Source of the DNA: Rhodospirillaceae bacterium
Lineage (GTDB): Bacteria; Pseudomonadota; Alphaproteobacteria; UBA6615
Assembly: GCA_002724635.1 (NCBI GenBank)
Contig: PBPM01000031.1
Span: 62,001-126,000, forward strand
DNA length: 64,000 nt
Reading direction: 5' to 3'
In this document: piece after piece, positions 38,499 to 48,140 of the stretch
How positions within the stretch are numbered: the first letter of the stretch is position 1
Layout of the letters: the number at the start of each line of letters is the position of its first letter
Translations under genes and position numbers: made by a program
The notes under the pieces: generated by a model
The model's database searches: none
Told to the model about the DNA's origin: nothing
Seen by the model: only the letters and a program-made list of their open reading frames with translations

Positions 38499-38978
38499 AT
38501 GATGCTCGGTGGTATCAAACTCCAAAAGGAAGCCTTCCACATAACGGCCGGCAGCGGGCGTTTGTGGATTACCCGCGGCGATCAGTTCAGCGCCGTGTTG
38601 CTCTACGCACATTGTCTCTTACTGGTCGACGACTGGGTCCACAACTTCGTGCAGGGTATGAATTACTGGATGAACCAGGGACGCCGACTCCTAGAATTGC
38701 GCCACTGGTCGCCCTCATCATTCCTCAAGTACACGATCTGGAACGCCGTCCAGTTTGCCAGTCGCTTCGAGGAAGTGGTCGCGGATGAGGCCCGCAAGCG
38801 CGGCGCCGACGGGCCTGTGTGCGGACACACCCATCATGCCGAAATGCACGAGACAAACCGGGTGCTCCACTACAACGAGGTCGACTGGGTCGGGAGTGGC
38901 AACGCACTAATCGAATACAGCAACGGCCAACTTGAAATCGTGGACCAAGCCTGCATCCGTCAGCTGCCGCTGCGCTAG
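38499..38978 (+). pseudogene. 5'-truncated LpxH-like metallophosphoesterase
   Basis: The 159-codon frame matches the C-terminal half of UDP-2,3-diacylglucosamine diphosphatase-like enzymes: SPSSFLKYTIWNAVQFASRFEEVVADEARKRG, then the metal motif GHTHHAEM and DWVGSGNALIEY. The N-terminal half with the D-x-H, GD-x-x-D and GNHD metal ligands is missing, since pmbA ends only 10 bases upstream. The remaining HGD ligand is changed to RGD (TRGDQFS). Activity is not expected. It sits directly before a GT4 glycosyltransferase, with which such phosphatases are often paired. It is probably a remnant; a retained non-enzymatic role cannot be excluded since the frame is still open. Confidence 0.7.
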
Positions 38979-38981
38979 ACG

Positions 38982-40034
38982 ATGCGGATTATTCTCGCGA
39001 CGGACGCTTGGCACCCGCAGATCAACGGCGTTGTCCGGACCCTCGACAACGTTGTCACACATCTGCTGCGGGCGGGTCACGAGGTTCTGACCATCACGCC
39101 CGACCTATTCCGCTCAATCCCCTGTCCAACGTATCCCGAGATCCGACTGGCGTTGCGGCCGGGTCCAAGAGCCAGCGAACTGATCGCTGAATTCAAACCC
39201 GACGCCGTCCACATTGCGACCGAAGGGCCCATCGGTCAGGCCGCCGCACGCGCCTGCCGCAGGGCCGGCTGGCCCTTCACCACGTCGTTCCACACAAAGT
39301 TTCCCGAGTATATTCATGCGCGCACGCGCTTCCCGGTTGCCTGGACTTACGCTTGGCTGCGCCGCTTCCACGGGCGCGCCCACAAGGTCATGGTCGCAAC
39401 CGCTACCATTGATCACGAGTTGCGCGGTTGGGGCTTCACAAACACTGCGCGCTGGACGCGCGGCGTGGACACCAAGTTGTTCCGTTTCCGACCCCATGAC
39501 GAGTGGCCCGCAGCAATAAGCGATCTGCCCCGACCGCTGCAGCTCTATACCGGCCGCGTCGCCGTCGAGAAGAATATCGCGGCCTTCCTTGAACTCGAGA
39601 CCCCGGGCACCAAGATCGTGGTGGGAGACGGCCCACAGCGCAGTGAACTCGAGCGCCTGTTTCCCGACGCAGTTTTCGTTGGCGAACAACATGGCGAGGC
39701 GCTCGCCCGCCATTTCGCTGCAGCGGATGTTTTCGTTTTTCCCAGCCGCACCGACACTTTCGGGCTGGTGATGCTTGAAGCGCTGGCCTGCGGGGTTCCC
39801 GTGGCCGCCTATCCAGTGCCCGGCCCGTTGGACGTCGTCGGCGTTAATGGCCCGGGGTGCCTCGACGAAAACCTTGCCGCCGCCGTCAGCGTGGCGATGG
39901 AACGGGCCACACCCGCCCAGTGCCGCACCCATGCGCTTGAATATTCATGGGAGAACTGCACCGACCTTTTCGTGTCCCATCTCGCCGCGATCACTTATAG
40001 CGCCGGCGCACGTGCCGGCGCGGCAACAGACTAG
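38982..40034 (+). CDS. GT4 family glycosyltransferase
   Basis: The 350-residue cytosolic or peripheral glycosyltransferase has a GT-B fold. The N-terminal acceptor domain begins with ATDAWHPQINGVVRTLDNV, and the nucleotide-sugar domain has YTGRVAVEKNI, VGDGPQRSELERLFP and the EX7E-like FPSRTDTFGLVMLEALACG. The closest pattern is the alpha-mannosyl/sulfoquinovosyl type that glycosylates lipids. It starts 3 bases after the truncated phosphatase gene. Donor and acceptor are not known; a membrane glycolipid is likely. Confidence 0.93.
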   Translation: MRIILATDAWHPQINGVVRTLDNVVTHLLRAGHEVLTITPDLFRSIPCPTYPEIRLALRPGPRASELIAEFKPDAVHIATEGPIGQAAARACRRAGWPFTTSFHTKFPEYIHARTRFPVAWTYAWLRRFHGRAHKVMVATATIDHELRGWGFTNTARWTRGVDTKLFRFRPHDEWPAAISDLPRPLQLYTGRVAVEKNIAAFLELETPGTKIVVGDGPQRSELERLFPDAVFVGEQHGEALARHFAAADVFVFPSRTDTFGLVMLEALACGVPVAAYPVPGPLDVVGVNGPGCLDENLAAAVSVAMERATPAQCRTHALEYSWENCTDLFVSHLAAITYSAGARAGAATD

Positions 40035-40580
40035 TCAGGCTTTGAGCGGAACCGGCTGATCGGCTGGCGGGTCGACCTCGAAGGCGTTCGCGGTGCAGCA
40101 TGTCATCACGAACTGTCCCGACGCGGCGACGAGGGCGATCAGGTCCGTCTCGCCCATCACCGCCCCGGCGACGGCATAGGACTCATCGCTGAGCCTGTTC
40201 GTTTTCATCAGCTCGCTCGCGACCTCGAAGCAGGCGCTCTCGCGGTCGTCCGACAGGTCCGGCACCGTGTGCGCATTGATCGCATCTACAATCTCGCGCT
40301 CTATGCCGATCTTCAGCGCGTTGCGCGACTGGGCGAACCAGGGATAGCGCGCGTTCCAGTGACGGGCGACGACCATGAAGACGATCAGCCGTTCGCGCTC
40401 GCTCAGCGGCCCCACGCCAAGTGTGTGGCGCATGTCCTGCGCCGCCTGAAACAGATCGGGGATGCGGATATAGGCGTGGAAGGGCCCGCCCACGGGTCCG
40501 CCGTTTTCGTTGGCCGCGTCGTACACGCGGGCCTGGTCCGGGTTCATGTCGTCCCGGTCGATGATATCGATTCGCATCAT
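40035..40580 (-). CDS. carboxymuconolactone decarboxylase/AhpD-like family protein
   Basis: The 181-residue all-alpha protein is of the CMD/AhpD-like type, with LSERERLIVFMVVARHWNARYPWFAQSRNALKIGI and a later helix QFVMTCCTANAF. The CxxC redox pair of true AhpD is absent, so peroxidase activity is unlikely; the relatives are decarboxylase-like proteins of unknown substrate. Its stop abuts the stop of the glycosyltransferase gene (convergent, no gap). Confidence 0.85.
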   Translation of the reverse strand: MMRIDIIDRDDMNPDQARVYDAANENGGPVGGPFHAYIRIPDLFQAAQDMRHTLGVGPLSERERLIVFMVVARHWNARYPWFAQSRNALKIGIEREIVDAINAHTVPDLSDDRESACFEVASELMKTNRLSDESYAVAGAVMGETDLIALVAASGQFVMTCCTANAFEVDPPADQPVPLKA

Positions 40581-40604
40581 GTCGGCCTCTGTTCCGTAAT
40601 AGCG

Positions 40605-41441
40605 TCAGCCGTCCTTGCGCGCGACCATCCACATATTATCGCTGAACGGGAACCGATCGAAGAAACCGAACCCGACGATCGCCAGCCCCGCATCAGCGAC
40701 CATCGCGCGCAAGCTCTTCGGCGTAAAGTAATTGACATGCCCCGGGAAGCGGAAGCCGCACCAGCGCGAACCCATGACCCGACGGTTGATGGACGAGATG
40801 TTCGGCACCTTGATGATCGCCACGCCGCCGGGTTTGAGCACCCGCGCCGCATGCGAGAGCAGCTCGACGGGCTTATGTTCGTGTTCCAGGAAGGAGCGCA
40901 TCAAGACGCCGCTAGCCGTCTCGGTCTCGTAGGTCGCTAGCCCCTCGACGGCCGGCAGGTTGGTGATGCTCCCGCCGCGCGTGGCCAAGAGTGCCCCGGC
41001 CTCCTCGGCCAGCGCTTTGGATATCTCGATCCCGCTGGTCTCATATTGCGCCGGCAGGCTCAGCAAACGATCAGCATTGCCGCAGCCCACGTCGACGACA
41101 AGGCCAGGTGGCACCCACCTCTTGATCCGGTTGGTCAGCTTGTCGGGCTTGCGCACTGCCCAGCGATAGAATTTGCGCCATGCCTTCGAGATTCCGTAGG
41201 CGAGCGGATATTCCTTGCGCATGCGGACCTTGCGGTCGCCATGGTTCTTTTCCCATGCGAACGCGACCTTGAAGTCTGCGTAATCCGGCGGATTTTCCAG
41301 ATACACGAACCCGCACGCCCCACATTCACGCAGCTGCCATTCCTGCCACGAATAGCGGAGTGCGGTACGATCCGAATTATCGGTTTCGCAATTCGGGCAA
41401 TTCCTGTGTAGAAGATCGCCAAGATTCTCGACTGCGGACAT
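40605..41441 (-). CDS. SAM-dependent methyltransferase with N-terminal zinc ribbon
   Basis: The 278-residue protein has a rubredoxin-like knuckle at the N-terminus (C15-x2-C18 and C40-x2-C43), then a class I methyltransferase domain with motif I VVDVGCGNADRLL and a post-motif LKPGGVAIIKVP. This layout is seen in methyltransferases acting on sugars or lipids of envelope clusters. GAGGAA before the ATG at 41441 decides the start. It is divergent from the ABC exporter gene. The substrate is unknown. Confidence 0.9.
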   Translation of the reverse strand: MSAVENLGDLLHRNCPNCETDNSDRTALRYSWQEWQLRECGACGFVYLENPPDYADFKVAFAWEKNHGDRKVRMRKEYPLAYGISKAWRKFYRWAVRKPDKLTNRIKRWVPPGLVVDVGCGNADRLLSLPAQYETSGIEISKALAEEAGALLATRGGSITNLPAVEGLATYETETASGVLMRSFLEHEHKPVELLSHAARVLKPGGVAIIKVPNISSINRRVMGSRWCGFRFPGHVNYFTPKSLRAMVADAGLAIVGFGFFDRFPFSDNMWMVARKDG

Positions 41442-41594
41442 CGAATTCCTCGCTGATCGCAATATGCGCGATAGAGCTAGCTTTAGCATTGCAGCGGGAA
41501 TCGCAACAGGCCTGTCTGACCCGCGCCGGAACACCGGTGTTCCGCATCATGTTACGCTTGCATCGATAACGGCGCATATGGCTCGATTCCGAGC

Positions 41595-43418
41595 GTGACC
41601 AACGGAGGCGGCGGCAACCGCGACATGCAGGAAACCCCGCAGAACACCGGGACGGACAGTACCGGCCATCTGATCGGCAGGATGTGGCGCGATTGGATGA
41701 GTGCCTACAAGGGTCGCGTCGCCATGGCGGTGAGCCTGATGATCGTCGTTGCGGGTGCATCGGCAGCCTATCCGAAGCTGATCGAGACCTCAATCGACCT
41801 GCTAGAAGCGAAGAACCCCAACGTCGTCTGGATGATGCCCGCGGCGATCATTCTGGTCACCTTCATCAAGGGCATCGCCTCCTACGGGCAGAGTGTCCTG
41901 AGCCAGTCCGTCGCCCTGCGGGTCATCAACGCCATCCAGAAGGCGATGTTCGCACACCTGATGCAGGCCGACATGCAGGCCCATGAAGACACATCGACCG
42001 GGAAGCTGATCTCGCGCTTCACCAACGACGTGAACCTGATGCGCGATGCGCTTTCGCGTACACTGACGGCTATGGCCCGCGACCTCGTGACGGCGGCCGC
42101 ACTGATCGGCATGATGTTCTATCTCGACTGGCTGCTCGCGATCATCGTCGTGATCACCTTCCCGCTCGCCGGCCGGCCCATCATCCGGATCGGACGGCGC
42201 CTGCGCCGCGCCTCGACCAACGCCCAGACCGGCATGGGCGAACTAACGTCCAACCTCGAACAGGCCTTCTCGGGCATCCGACTCATCAAGTCCTACCGAA
42301 TGGAGGAATACGAAAGGGTACGCGCCAACGCGCTGTTCGACCGCATCTACTATCTGGTGATGAAGACTGTGAAAGGTCGTGCCCGCACCTACCCGTTCCT
42401 CGAGACCATCGGCGGCGCTTCAGTCGCGGCCGTCCTGGCCTACGGCGGATGGCGCATCCTGTCAGGCACCGGCACGCTGGGAGAGTTTGTCGGATTCTTA
42501 GCGGCGGTGATCCTCGCCTATCAGCCGATCCGCAGCCTCGGCAATCTGAATGCTGCCCTCCAGGAGGGGCTGGCCGCCGTCCAGCGCAGCTTCGACCTAC
42601 TCGACACGCCGGCCCGGACCGTCGACGCCCCGGACGCTCGCGATCTCGAGTTGGACGGTGGCAGCGTCGCCTTCGACAAGGTGACCTTCACCTACGCCGG
42701 CGACAAGCCGGCGCTCGAAGAAATCAGCCTGACCGTGCCCGAGGGAAAGACCGTCGCGTTGGTCGGCCCCAGCGGCGGCGGCAAGTCCACGGTCATGAAC
42801 CTCCTGCTTCGGTTCCACGACGCTGATGCCGGCACCGTGACAGTCGACGGGCAGGATGTCCGGAACGTCACCATAGCGACCCTACGCGATGCCATCGCTC
42901 TGGTCAGCCAAGACATCACCCTGTTCAACGATACGGTCGCCGCGAACATCCGCTTCGGGCGGCCCGAAGCGACCGATGAAGAGGTGATCGCCGCGGCACG
43001 CAACGCAGCAGCGCATGATTTCGTCTCCGCCCTGCCCGAGGGCTATGACACGCTGGTCGGCGATCGCGGTTCATCCCTGTCTGGCGGCGAACGCCAACGC
43101 ATCGCCATAGCCCGCGCGATGCTCAAGGATGCGCCCATTCTGCTCCTCGACGAGGCCACCAGCGCGCTGGACGCGGAATCCGAACGACAGGTCCAGATCG
43201 CGCTCGACCGGCTGACGGCTGACCGCACGACCCTGGTCATCGCCCACCGCTTGGCGACGGTCATGAACGCAGACCAGATCCTAGTGATGGATGACGGACG
43301 GCTCATCGAAACCGGCACCCATGCAGAGCTCCAGACGCAAGACGGGCTCTACGCCCGCCTGAGCCGCCTCCAGTTCCGCGAGCCGGGGCCGCAAGACGCC
43401 GAACGCGCGATCGGATGA
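41595..43418 (+). CDS. MsbA-like ABC exporter (fused membrane and ATPase domains)
   Basis: The 607-residue half-transporter has six membrane helices (about 40-320) followed by an ATPase domain with Walker A GPSGGGKST, signature LSGGERQR, Walker B ILLLDEATSALD and the H-loop VIAHRLATV. It overlaps waaA by ATGA and lies in an exporter-waaA-lpxK run, so it is most likely the lipid A/LPS-core flippase MsbA. The GTG at 41595 opens the frame; an ATG at 41625 is an alternative start. Confidence 0.93.
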   Translation: MTNGGGGNRDMQETPQNTGTDSTGHLIGRMWRDWMSAYKGRVAMAVSLMIVVAGASAAYPKLIETSIDLLEAKNPNVVWMMPAAIILVTFIKGIASYGQSVLSQSVALRVINAIQKAMFAHLMQADMQAHEDTSTGKLISRFTNDVNLMRDALSRTLTAMARDLVTAAALIGMMFYLDWLLAIIVVITFPLAGRPIIRIGRRLRRASTNAQTGMGELTSNLEQAFSGIRLIKSYRMEEYERVRANALFDRIYYLVMKTVKGRARTYPFLETIGGASVAAVLAYGGWRILSGTGTLGEFVGFLAAVILAYQPIRSLGNLNAALQEGLAAVQRSFDLLDTPARTVDAPDARDLELDGGSVAFDKVTFTYAGDKPALEEISLTVPEGKTVALVGPSGGGKSTVMNLLLRFHDADAGTVTVDGQDVRNVTIATLRDAIALVSQDITLFNDTVAANIRFGRPEATDEEVIAAARNAAAHDFVSALPEGYDTLVGDRGSSLSGGERQRIAIARAMLKDAPILLLDEATSALDAESERQVQIALDRLTADRTTLVIAHRLATVMNADQILVMDDGRLIETGTHAELQTQDGLYARLSRLQFREPGPQDAERAIG

Positions 43419-44737
43419 CCGACCCCAATCCGCCCCTGCCTCCGAGCAACGCCACGCTCACCAGTGCGCTGTATCGCGGCGCCACCACCGCCGGACTGCC
43501 GCTGGTCGAACTCCTCCTGCAGCGGCGCCTTATGCGTGGCAAGGAGGAGACCACACGCATTGACGAGCGTCGCGGCATCCCGTCCATCCAGCGCCCGTCC
43601 GGCCCGGTCATCTGGGTCCACGCCGCCAGCATCGGCGAGGCGCAATCCGTCCTAGTCCTGATCGAGCGGATCCTGAAGATCGCGCCCGAACTGCATATCC
43701 TGATGACCACCGGCACAGTGACGTCGGCACGCATGATGGGAGATCGGCTCCCGCCGCGGGCGATCCACCAGTTCGTCCCGGTCGACAGGGTCGCCTGGAT
43801 TCGGCGGTTCCTGGATTATTGGCAACCGGCGGCCGCGCTGTGGGTGGAATCCGAGCTCTGGCCCAACCTGTTGCTCGAATCCCAGCGCGCCGGCGTGCCG
43901 ATGGCGATGGTGAACGCACGCATGTCCGCACAATCGCGCAGGAGCTGGGGACGGGCACCCGCCTTCGCCCGGCAACTGTTCAACTGCTTTGAGACGATCC
44001 TGGCGCAGGATGCGGAGATCGCCGCACGGCTCGAGGCACTGGGCGCGCGTAACGTGTCGATCACCGGAAACCTGAAACTCGCCGCAGCCCGGCTACCAGC
44101 GACCGCCGGCGCACTCATCGCGCTGCAGGACACGATCGGAGATCGCCCGACATGGGTCGCCGCCAGCACCCATCACGGCGAGGAAGACATGGTCGGCGCC
44201 GTGCATCACAGACTCACCGGATCACATCCCGGGCTGCTGACCCTGTTGGCGCCCCGCCATCCACAGCGAGGCGACGACATCGCAAAATCCCTCACCCGCA
44301 CCGGCCTGACGGTCGCACGCTGGTCGCAGAACGACGCGATCACCCCCGACACAGACATCTACCTTGTGGACGGGACGGGTCAGCTCGGTCTGCTCTACCG
44401 CATTGCACCGATCGCCTTCATCGGCGGCTCGTTCATTCCCCATGGCGGGCAGAATATGCTCGAGGCTGCCCAGCTGCGCTGCGCTGTTCTCTACGGACCG
44501 CATATCGATAATTTCCGCTCGGTCGCGAGCGAGCTCGAGGCCGCCGGCGCGAGCCTACCGCTGGCCGATGCAGACGACCTAGAACGAACCGTTGGTGCAC
44601 TCCTGACGGATTACGCTCGTACAGAATCCATGGCGGCGGCGGCGGACGGTGCGGCCAGTCGCAAGCAGGAGGTGATCGAGCTGGTGATCCGGCGCCTGCA
44701 ACCGATGATCGCCGAGGCCGTGGCAGGCGCATCGTGA
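43415..44737 (+). CDS. waaA: 3-deoxy-D-manno-octulosonic acid (Kdo) transferase
   Basis: WaaA adds Kdo from CMP-Kdo to lipid IVA at the inner membrane. The 440-residue GT30 enzyme has an N-terminal membrane-proximal part with the catalytic glutamate in WVHAASIGEAQSV, the central VESELWPNLLLE and the C-terminal GGSFIPHGGQNMLEAAQL. Both its start and stop overlap neighbours by 4 bases, so the operon is tightly coupled. Confidence 0.96.
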   Translation: MTDPNPPLPPSNATLTSALYRGATTAGLPLVELLLQRRLMRGKEETTRIDERRGIPSIQRPSGPVIWVHAASIGEAQSVLVLIERILKIAPELHILMTTGTVTSARMMGDRLPPRAIHQFVPVDRVAWIRRFLDYWQPAAALWVESELWPNLLLESQRAGVPMAMVNARMSAQSRRSWGRAPAFARQLFNCFETILAQDAEIAARLEALGARNVSITGNLKLAAARLPATAGALIALQDTIGDRPTWVAASTHHGEEDMVGAVHHRLTGSHPGLLTLLAPRHPQRGDDIAKSLTRTGLTVARWSQNDAITPDTDIYLVDGTGQLGLLYRIAPIAFIGGSFIPHGGQNMLEAAQLRCAVLYGPHIDNFRSVASELEAAGASLPLADADDLERTVGALLTDYARTESMAAAADGAASRKQEVIELVIRRLQPMIAEAVAGAS

Positions 44738-45705
44738 GAACCCCCGTCTTCTGGTCCCAGCCCGGGTCGCCACTCGGCACCATTCTTGGCCCCCTCGGTT
44801 GCGCCTATGGTTGGGCCGGAGCACTTCGGCAAACATTCACGACCCCCGCAAGGCTCGATGCGGCGATCTTGTGCGTTGGCAACCTGACCGCCGGCGGCAC
44901 CGGCAAGACCCCGGTCGCGCGGAGTATCTGCGCTGCCATGCGATCCGATGGAACGGCGTTTCTAACCCGCGGTTATGGCGGCCGCCAGGCCGGGCCCGTG
45001 CGCGTCGATCCGGACACGCATGACCATGAGGATGTCGGGGACGAGGCCCTACTCCTCGCGCGAACGGCCCCAACCTGGGTCGCTCGGGATCGCGCAGCGG
45101 GCGCCCGCGCCGCGATCACGGACGGCGCGCGGCTGATCATCATGGATGACGGCTTCCAGAACCCGTCTCTAGCGAAGGATCTCGCGCTCGTCGTCATCGA
45201 CGGGGAAACGGGGTTCGGCAACGGCAGGCTGATTCCCGCCGGCCCCCTGCGGGAACCCGTTGCACAGGGGCTAGCACGCGCGGACGCAGCGGTCATTGTC
45301 GGCGAGGATCGCGCTGGTATCGCCGCCCGGTTGCCCGACGCGCTTCCCCGGCTCACGGGCCGGATCCGGCCTATAGCAAACCGTGTAGAATGGACCGGAC
45401 GGCGGGTGGTCGCCTTTGCAGGGATCGCCCGGCCGGCGAAATTCTTCAATACCCTCGAGGCGCTCGGCTGCGAGATCGCGGCGACGCATGCCTTTGCCGA
45501 TCACCATAGGTTCACCGCCGCCGAGATCGAATGCATCCGTGCCTCGGCCGGTGGCGCGACTCTCGTGACGACGGAGAAGGACGCCATGCGTCTGCCGCTC
45601 GCTCATACGAACGACATCGAAACCCTGGCGGTCGAGTTGGTGTGGGACGACCCCAGCGCGCTAGCGGAGCTCGTAGCACAGAAAATTCCGGCGGCGCTCG
45701 CCTAG
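44734..45705 (+). CDS. lpxK: tetraacyldisaccharide 4'-kinase
   Basis: LpxK phosphorylates the 4' position of the lipid A disaccharide. The 323-residue protein has an N-terminal membrane-associated helix, the P-loop GNLTAGGTGKTPV (about 48-60), FLTRGYGGR and MDDGFQNPSL. It starts with GTG in a GTGA overlap with waaA. Its TAG stop is shared as CTAG with the converging M23 gene. Confidence 0.95.
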   Translation: MRTPVFWSQPGSPLGTILGPLGCAYGWAGALRQTFTTPARLDAAILCVGNLTAGGTGKTPVARSICAAMRSDGTAFLTRGYGGRQAGPVRVDPDTHDHEDVGDEALLLARTAPTWVARDRAAGARAAITDGARLIIMDDGFQNPSLAKDLALVVIDGETGFGNGRLIPAGPLREPVAQGLARADAAVIVGEDRAGIAARLPDALPRLTGRIRPIANRVEWTGRRVVAFAGIARPAKFFNTLEALGCEIAATHAFADHHRFTAAEIECIRASAGGATLVTTEKDAMRLPLAHTNDIETLAVELVWDDPSALAELVAQKIPAALA

Positions 45706-46520
45706 CGGGCCACTGGCATCGGCCCCGCGATCAGTTCAGGATCCAGCCGCACATCGAACCAGTTGATACGCCAATCGAGATGCGGACCGGTCGAGCGTCC
45801 CGTCGAACTGACCGCGCCGATCGGCGTCCCCACCTCCACCATCTCGTCCTGATCGACGTCGATCGAGGCGAGATGCGAGTAGATGCTGGTCAGACCGTGG
45901 CCATGATCGAGCACGATGGTGCCGCCGGTGAAGAAAAGGTCATCTTCCGCAAGCGTCACCACCCCAGGTGCGGATGCCAGCACCGGCGCGCCCATCGGTG
46001 CCGCGATGTCGATTCCTAGATGGGGCCGGCGCGGCTCGCCGTTGAGGATACGCTGGTTGCCATACCGCCCGCTGATTCTGCCTACGGCCGGCCATGCGAA
46101 CCCATTTTCGAAGTACGGTATTTTGCTGTCGCGGGCGCGGGCCGCAGAGATCTGGCGCCCCTCGCGGCGGATACGCTCCATATCGCCCGTATTGGGCGTG
46201 ACCTTTCGGGCCGGCAACCCGTCGATCCGCTCGATATCGTAGTTGCGCATGACGACCGGAAGCCGCCGGGTCTCGCGGCGACCGTCGTCATACTCGATCG
46301 CCAGCGTGAACGCTTCCGTGCGATCCCGGCCCACACCGAAAACGAACCTGCCGGAGGCTGGATCGACGCGCAGCGGTTTCCCGTCGAGGGTCACGACCGC
46401 GCCCGGTTCGGCAGTGCCTATCACCAGCGCGCCCTGCGTAAACGTCTCGGGCAGATCGAGCCCGCGCGCTGTGCCGCACGACACGATCAGGATGACCAGC
46501 GCCGCGAACCATGGCCTCAC
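45702..46520 (-). CDS. secreted M23/LytM-type peptidase
   Basis: The 272-residue exported protein has a signal peptide (about 1-20), a beta-rich region (20-120) and a C-terminal LytM domain: HLGIDIAAP with the first His/Asp zinc ligands, and HGHGLTSIYSHL. The last motif reads GPHLDWRI, where LytM has HLH, so the third ligand is Asp instead of His. It would act on peptidoglycan cross-links or serve as an amidase activator. It starts inside the xseA stop (ATGA) and is co-transcribed with xseA. Confidence 0.93.
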   Translation of the reverse strand: MRPWFAALVILIVSCGTARGLDLPETFTQGALVIGTAEPGAVVTLDGKPLRVDPASGRFVFGVGRDRTEAFTLAIEYDDGRRETRRLPVVMRNYDIERIDGLPARKVTPNTGDMERIRREGRQISAARARDSKIPYFENGFAWPAVGRISGRYGNQRILNGEPRRPHLGIDIAAPMGAPVLASAPGVVTLAEDDLFFTGGTIVLDHGHGLTSIYSHLASIDVDQDEMVEVGTPIGAVSSTGRSTGPHLDWRINWFDVRLDPELIAGPMPVAR

Positions 46521-48076
46521 AGGAGAGAGCCTTGCGGATCATCGCCCAGCTCTTTCTTCGCCCTCGATTTGGCGCGCTTCGGCTTGCGCGGCATTACCGG
46601 TACGGCGGCATCTCCGCCCACGCTGTCGACGACAGCGCCGACGACGCCGTCATCGCGGAAATTCAGCAAGATCGCATCGCCCGGACCAAGGGCGTTGGCC
46701 GCCAGGATCGGCGCGCCGGCGGAATCGCGCACAAGCACGAAGCCCCGCTCCAGCACGCCCTTGTACGAGTAACTCTCAAGGAGTCCTTCGATACCGGCAA
46801 GCCGCTGTTCGGCATCGGCCAGCACGCGCCTCGAGGCTTGTTCGAGACGATCGCCGAGCGACTGTGCGTCGCGCAAGTCACGCTCGAAGCGCGCAGCGTC
46901 GGACGATTGGGCGGCCGCGAGGCGCACCACCATCGCCGCCAAGTCGCGTTGCTTGGACGCGACATACTGATCAGGTTGCATGAGTTTGCGGCCATGCTGG
47001 ACCACCGCCTCGCCCTTAGCACGCAGGACCCGCGACAATGCCGGACGGAGCCGTTCGGCCCAGTCGTCGATCCGCTGCATCGCACCCTCGAGGATGCGGC
47101 GCGGCGCGGGCAGGCCGCGGCCGAGCGCGGTCACCTCCTGGGCACGGCTGCGCACCAGGCGGTTCATGGCGCCGGTCAGCCGCGCGCCGTCTTCCTCTAC
47201 CTGAGCGATCAGATCGCTGCGCACTGGCACCGCCATCTCTGCCGCAGCAGTCGGCGTCGGTGCACGCCGGTCCGACGCGAAATCGATCAGCGTTGTGTCG
47301 GTCTCATGGCCGACGGCGGAAATTAGCGGGATGTCGCTCGCCGCCGCCGCGCGGACAACATTCTCCTCGTTGAAGGCCATCAGGTCCTCGAGCGACCCGC
47401 CACCCCGGGCAACGATCAGCAGGTCTGGTCGCGGGACGGAACCGCCCGGTGCGATCCGGTTGAAGCCCTCGATAGCGGCCGTCACTTGGGCCGCCGCGCT
47501 GTCGCCCTGCACCAGGACAGGCCAGACCAGAACATGGCGCGGGAAGCGGTCGGCTAGCCGGTGCAATATATCGCGAATCACGGCCCCCGTGGGCGACGTG
47601 ACCACGCCGATTACCCCGGGAAGGAAGGGGATGTCGGCCTTACGGTCGGCATCGAACAGGCCTTCGGACGCGAGCCGCTTGCGCCGTTCCTCAATCATCT
47701 TGAGCAGCGCGCCCTCGCCCGCCACCTCGAGCCGCTCGATCACGAGCTGGTACTTGGAACGGGCGGGATAGGTCGTGACCCGCCCGGTAGCGATCACCTC
47801 GAGCCCGTCCTCGGGCTGCACCTCGAGACGACCCGCGGAACCGCGCCAGCATACCGCGTCCATGGTCGCGTCAGCGTCCTTGAGGGTCATGTAGAGATGC
47901 CCGGATGCCGCACGCTTGAAGCCGGATACTTCGCCGCGCACACGGACACAGGCGAAGCTATCCTCGACCGTGCGCTTGACCGCCACTGACAAGTCCGCGA
48001 CCGACAGCACGGGCGGCTGGTTATCGCCGCGTACCTGGTCCAGTAGGTCCGGGGTATCGGGGGGCATCTGGTTCAT
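46517..48076 (-). CDS. xseA: exodeoxyribonuclease VII large subunit
   Basis: XseA with XseB degrades single-stranded DNA. The 519-residue protein has an N-terminal OB fold (LSVAVKRTVEDSFACVRVRGEVSGF), a nuclease domain with GVVTSPTGAVIRDI, ARGGGSLEDLMAFNEE and SAVGHETDTTLIDF, and a long helical C-terminal arm. The start at 48076 is set by a near-perfect Shine-Dalgarno (GGAGGTGAT); the frame open to 48490 is antisense to purD. xseB is not in the window. Confidence 0.96.
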   Translation of the reverse strand: MNQMPPDTPDLLDQVRGDNQPPVLSVADLSVAVKRTVEDSFACVRVRGEVSGFKRAASGHLYMTLKDADATMDAVCWRGSAGRLEVQPEDGLEVIATGRVTTYPARSKYQLVIERLEVAGEGALLKMIEERRKRLASEGLFDADRKADIPFLPGVIGVVTSPTGAVIRDILHRLADRFPRHVLVWPVLVQGDSAAAQVTAAIEGFNRIAPGGSVPRPDLLIVARGGGSLEDLMAFNEENVVRAAAASDIPLISAVGHETDTTLIDFASDRRAPTPTAAAEMAVPVRSDLIAQVEEDGARLTGAMNRLVRSRAQEVTALGRGLPAPRRILEGAMQRIDDWAERLRPALSRVLRAKGEAVVQHGRKLMQPDQYVASKQRDLAAMVVRLAAAQSSDAARFERDLRDAQSLGDRLEQASRRVLADAEQRLAGIEGLLESYSYKGVLERGFVLVRDSAGAPILAANALGPGDAILLNFRDDGVVGAVVDSVGGDAAVPVMPRKPKRAKSRAKKELGDDPQGSLL

Positions 48077-48078
48077 CG

Positions 48079-48092
48079 AATCACCTCCATGA
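48079..48092 (-). promoter_or_regulatory. strong ribosome binding site of xseA
   Basis: GGAGGTGAT precedes the ATG at 48076 by 3-4 bases on the minus strand. It is one of the strongest ribosome sites in the window and settles the xseA start. Confidence 0.75.
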
Positions 48093-48140
48093 TACAAACT
48101 GCGGGCTCCAGAACGAAAGACCCAAAGAAGGATCCTCCCG

